Below are positions 40,766 through 42,292 of a stretch of DNA of 42,292 nt, one piece after another. Where the stretch lies: positions 1 to 42,292 of the forward strand of contig CADBYH010000013.1 in assembly GCA_902798815.1 (NCBI GenBank), given 5' to 3'. The DNA is from an uncultured Erysipelotrichaceae bacterium. Its GTDB lineage: Bacteria > Bacillota_I > Bacilli_A > RF39 > UBA660. Both the position numbers and the translations under genes were made by a program. A model generated the notes under the pieces. That model was not told the origin of the DNA, did no database searches, and worked only from the letters and a program-made list of their open reading frames with translations. Positions within the stretch are counted from its first letter, which is position 1; every line of letters begins with the position of its first letter.

Positions 40766-42097
40766 TTATTTTCTTTTTACTAGTTGTTTTGGCATTTCTT
40801 TTGCTAGATTATAGTTTTTATATTTTTCATCTTCTGTTACTTCTTTTATTACTTTAATAAATGATGGGATTTGGATTTTTTCATTTTCATTACTTATTTC
40901 TATTTCCATAATTGCTTGCTTATCCCATTCTGGATAGATATCTATTTCAAAATATTGATTATTTTCTGACAAGCAGTATCTTGTTTTATGGATTGGATGA
41001 AGTGTATTATCTGCCTCCATTAAATATTTCAAATATTCATCTTGTGTTAATCTTTTTTCTACTTCTACTCTTTTTAATTCTGATATCTTTCTTTTTTCAG
41101 TTAAGTAGTACATATATTCTCCATCAATACCTCTTGCTCTTACTCTTCTTTCAGAATTGTCTATACTTTTTAAATATGTTTGTACTATATCTACTTTTGT
41201 GCAATTAGGCATTTCTTCTAGTTCTTTTAGATTTGGAAAATATATTAAATACTTTCTTTCTATTTCTAATGGTTCAGGTTCTCCTAGGAATGCAGATATC
41301 TCTTTTAGTAGTTTTTCTAATTTTTCTTCAAAATCAGTACTGTTATCAATTATTCTAAAATGTGGGTGTCCTGTCCAAGCAGAGATAATTTTATCATCTA
41401 GTTTTTTTGCTTCTTCTAATGATTCAGTTCTTGCTGTATTATTTGATAGTGTATATGCTTCTTCTTTACCTTTTGCAGCACTTACTAGATGGAATATTGC
41501 ATCATATGAGTCTCTTTCTTTTATTTCTGTTGTTTTCAAATCTTTAAGTATTTTTTTAAAATCAATTTCTTTCATATAGGCTTTACTATCAAGCATTCCT
41601 CGATCACATACTATTAGTATTTTTTCATTGTCCATTGTTTTAGCTGCTTTTTCAAAAGTTTTTTCTTTATATTTTTGTAATTTTAAATTTAACATTTGAA
41701 AATCACAAACTGTTCCACATGTCCATGGAGCAACACCGTTTGTAATTAATTCTGTTGCAGTTTCTGGAACAAATAGTACTCCATAACCTATTTTAGTAAA
41801 ATAGTTACTAATCCAACTTAATGCAGTTGTTTTTCCGGCACACGGACCTCCTGTTAAAACGATTTTACTTATTTTTATTTGCTTTCCTGTTGACTTAAAA
41901 TTTAACAAATCATCTATTGATGTATTATATAGAACTGCTAATGATTTTAATTGTTCTAAATCTGGTTTTGATTTACCTGTTTCCCATTTTGAAATTGCTT
42001 TATCACTTATTTCTAGTTGGTAAGCAACATATCTTTGTGTTAAATTATTTTCCTTTCTTAATTGGTATAAGTAATTTCCAAACTCAATATTCTTCAT
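40766..42097 (-). CDS. XRE HTH - AAA nucleotide kinase-like - CYTH triple-domain protein
   Basis: 443 aa from the ATG at 42097 (GGGGAGG site; GTG at 42112 rejected). Residues 5-60 are a Cro/XRE helix-turn-helix (LTQRYVAYQLEISDKAISKWETG). Residues 75-258 are an AAA_28/NadR-like P-loop kinase with LTGGPCAGKTT (81-91), PETATELI (111-118) and CDRGMLD (164-170). Residues 266-430 are a CYTH/triphosphate tunnel domain with LEIERKYLI (ExExK, 267-275), RRVRARG, YLTEKRK and EIDIYPEW. The AAA-CYTH pair is known from TTD14-like proteins; the extra HTH suggests a DNA-binding sensor of a nucleotide or triphosphate. Single gene. Confidence 0.9.
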   Translation of the reverse strand: MKNIEFGNYLYQLRKENNLTQRYVAYQLEISDKAISKWETGKSKPDLEQLKSLAVLYNTSIDDLLNFKSTGKQIKISKIVLTGGPCAGKTTALSWISNYFTKIGYGVLFVPETATELITNGVAPWTCGTVCDFQMLNLKLQKYKEKTFEKAAKTMDNEKILIVCDRGMLDSKAYMKEIDFKKILKDLKTTEIKERDSYDAIFHLVSAAKGKEEAYTLSNNTARTESLEEAKKLDDKIISAWTGHPHFRIIDNSTDFEEKLEKLLKEISAFLGEPEPLEIERKYLIYFPNLKELEEMPNCTKVDIVQTYLKSIDNSERRVRARGIDGEYMYYLTEKRKISELKRVEVEKRLTQDEYLKYLMEADNTLHPIHKTRYCLSENNQYFEIDIYPEWDKQAIMEIEISNENEKIQIPSFIKVIKEVTEDEKYKNYNLAKEMPKQLVKRK

Positions 42098-42116
42098 ATA
42101 TCCTCCCCACACCTAT

Positions 42117-42122
42117 ATTATA
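42117..42122 (-). promoter_or_regulatory. -10 box for the HTH-kinase-CYTH gene
   Basis: TATAAT on the minus strand, 19 nt before the ATG at 42097. No good -35. Confidence 0.45.
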
Positions 42123-42243
42123 CAATATATTATCTATTAAGATATATTTCTTTTCTCTACTTTCAGTAGAACTTATTAAAATAAAAAAGGATATTAGAAC
42201 TGACTTGATAAATTTATACACGAAATAAAAAGTTCTAAATATG

Positions 42244-42270
42244 ACTACACCGATAATTTATTGGTGTAGT
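42244..42270 (+). terminator. Orphan hairpin with T tract
   Basis: 8-bp perfect stem ACTACACC / GGTGTAGT (42244-42251 with 42263-42270), extendable by G-T pairing, followed by TTTTAG on the plus strand. No plus-strand gene lies upstream in 42113-42243, so its transcript is unknown; I see no gene in that stretch or after it to the window end. Confidence 0.5.
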
Positions 42271-42292
42271 TTTTAGTTTATTTTTGATTTTT

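Noticed and set aside
1..42292. Many long open frames antisense to real genes
   Set aside because: They are leucine/phenylalanine-rich shadows caused by AT-rich codon use, lack ribosome sites and family motifs, and lie wholly over well-supported genes.

Overview
The window is a very AT-rich bacterial chromosome segment with short intergenic gaps, Shine-Dalgarno starts, TGA used as a stop and TGG as the tryptophan codon, so the standard bacterial code. The gene set (murE, alr, a GerA-type spore germination relative, a Fur-family regulator, DUF3781, YoaP-type GNAT, low-GC-type tRNAs and intrinsic terminators) points to a low-GC Firmicute. My inference is a small-genome Bacilli-like gut lineage (RF39/TANB77/Erysipelotrichia type). 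It has a wall, so it is not a true Mycoplasma. No rRNA, insertion sequence, CRISPR array or complete prophage is visible.

Layout. 1-1166: the start of an ORF6N-domain gene cut by the window edge, preceded by a strong hairpin terminator, and a membrane-anchored protein. 1344-4040: an RNA uracil methyltransferase (-) divergent from a miniature germination operon (short GerA plus a GerAC-like stub, +). 4043-8261 (-): DUF3006 + extracellular ComEC-like MBL hydrolase + peptidase E in one tightly packed run, then a zinc peptidase, MntP and alanine racemase. 8389-9192 (+): unknown gene. 9278-9444 (-): tRNA-Leu(UAG) and a CAU tRNA (probably Ile2) behind a clear promoter. 9516-14489 (-): an unknown 139-aa protein and a two-gene operon for large Asn/Ser/Thr-rich membrane-anchored surface proteins. 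14556-19567 (-): Smr protein, PfkB kinase, PMT-type glycosyltransferase with a discoidin-like insert, flavodoxin, and a ribokinase-inositol monophosphatase fusion. 19642-22489 (-): lipoprotein, CDF metal exporter, MscS channel, a nucleoside deoxyribosyltransferase-like protein and a small zinc-ribbon membrane protein. 22535-24960: a MurE-type ligase (-) divergent from arginase (+). 24974-30120 (-): GNATs, an ABC-2 exporter, a PNPOx-like protein, DUF3781, GNAT-YoaP and PurN. 30225-30842 (+): membrane protein. 30871-32119 (-): Fur-family regulator plus a 10-TM metal exporter with a perfect Fur-type operator. 32212-36715 (-): a second ABC exporter with satellites. 36810-37673 (+): unknown gene. 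37692-42097 (-): a transglutaminase-like protein with an overlapping small partner, a frameshifted membrane/zinc-ribbon gene, an unknown helical protein and an HTH-kinase-CYTH triple fusion.

Genes working together: the surface operon and the PMT glycosyltransferase may form a glycosylated surface structure (inference). The Fur/ArsP_2-like pair is a self-contained metal-response unit. The two ABC pairs are standard exporters. Across the window a TGATATAAT extended -10 motif lies 15 to 28 nt upstream of many starts, showing short leaders. The best candidates for undescribed biology are the ORF6N attenuator-like leader, the two-protein surface operon with its dyad-covered promoter, the transglutaminase-like/overlapping small gene pair, the kinase-phosphatase fusion and the miniature ger operon.
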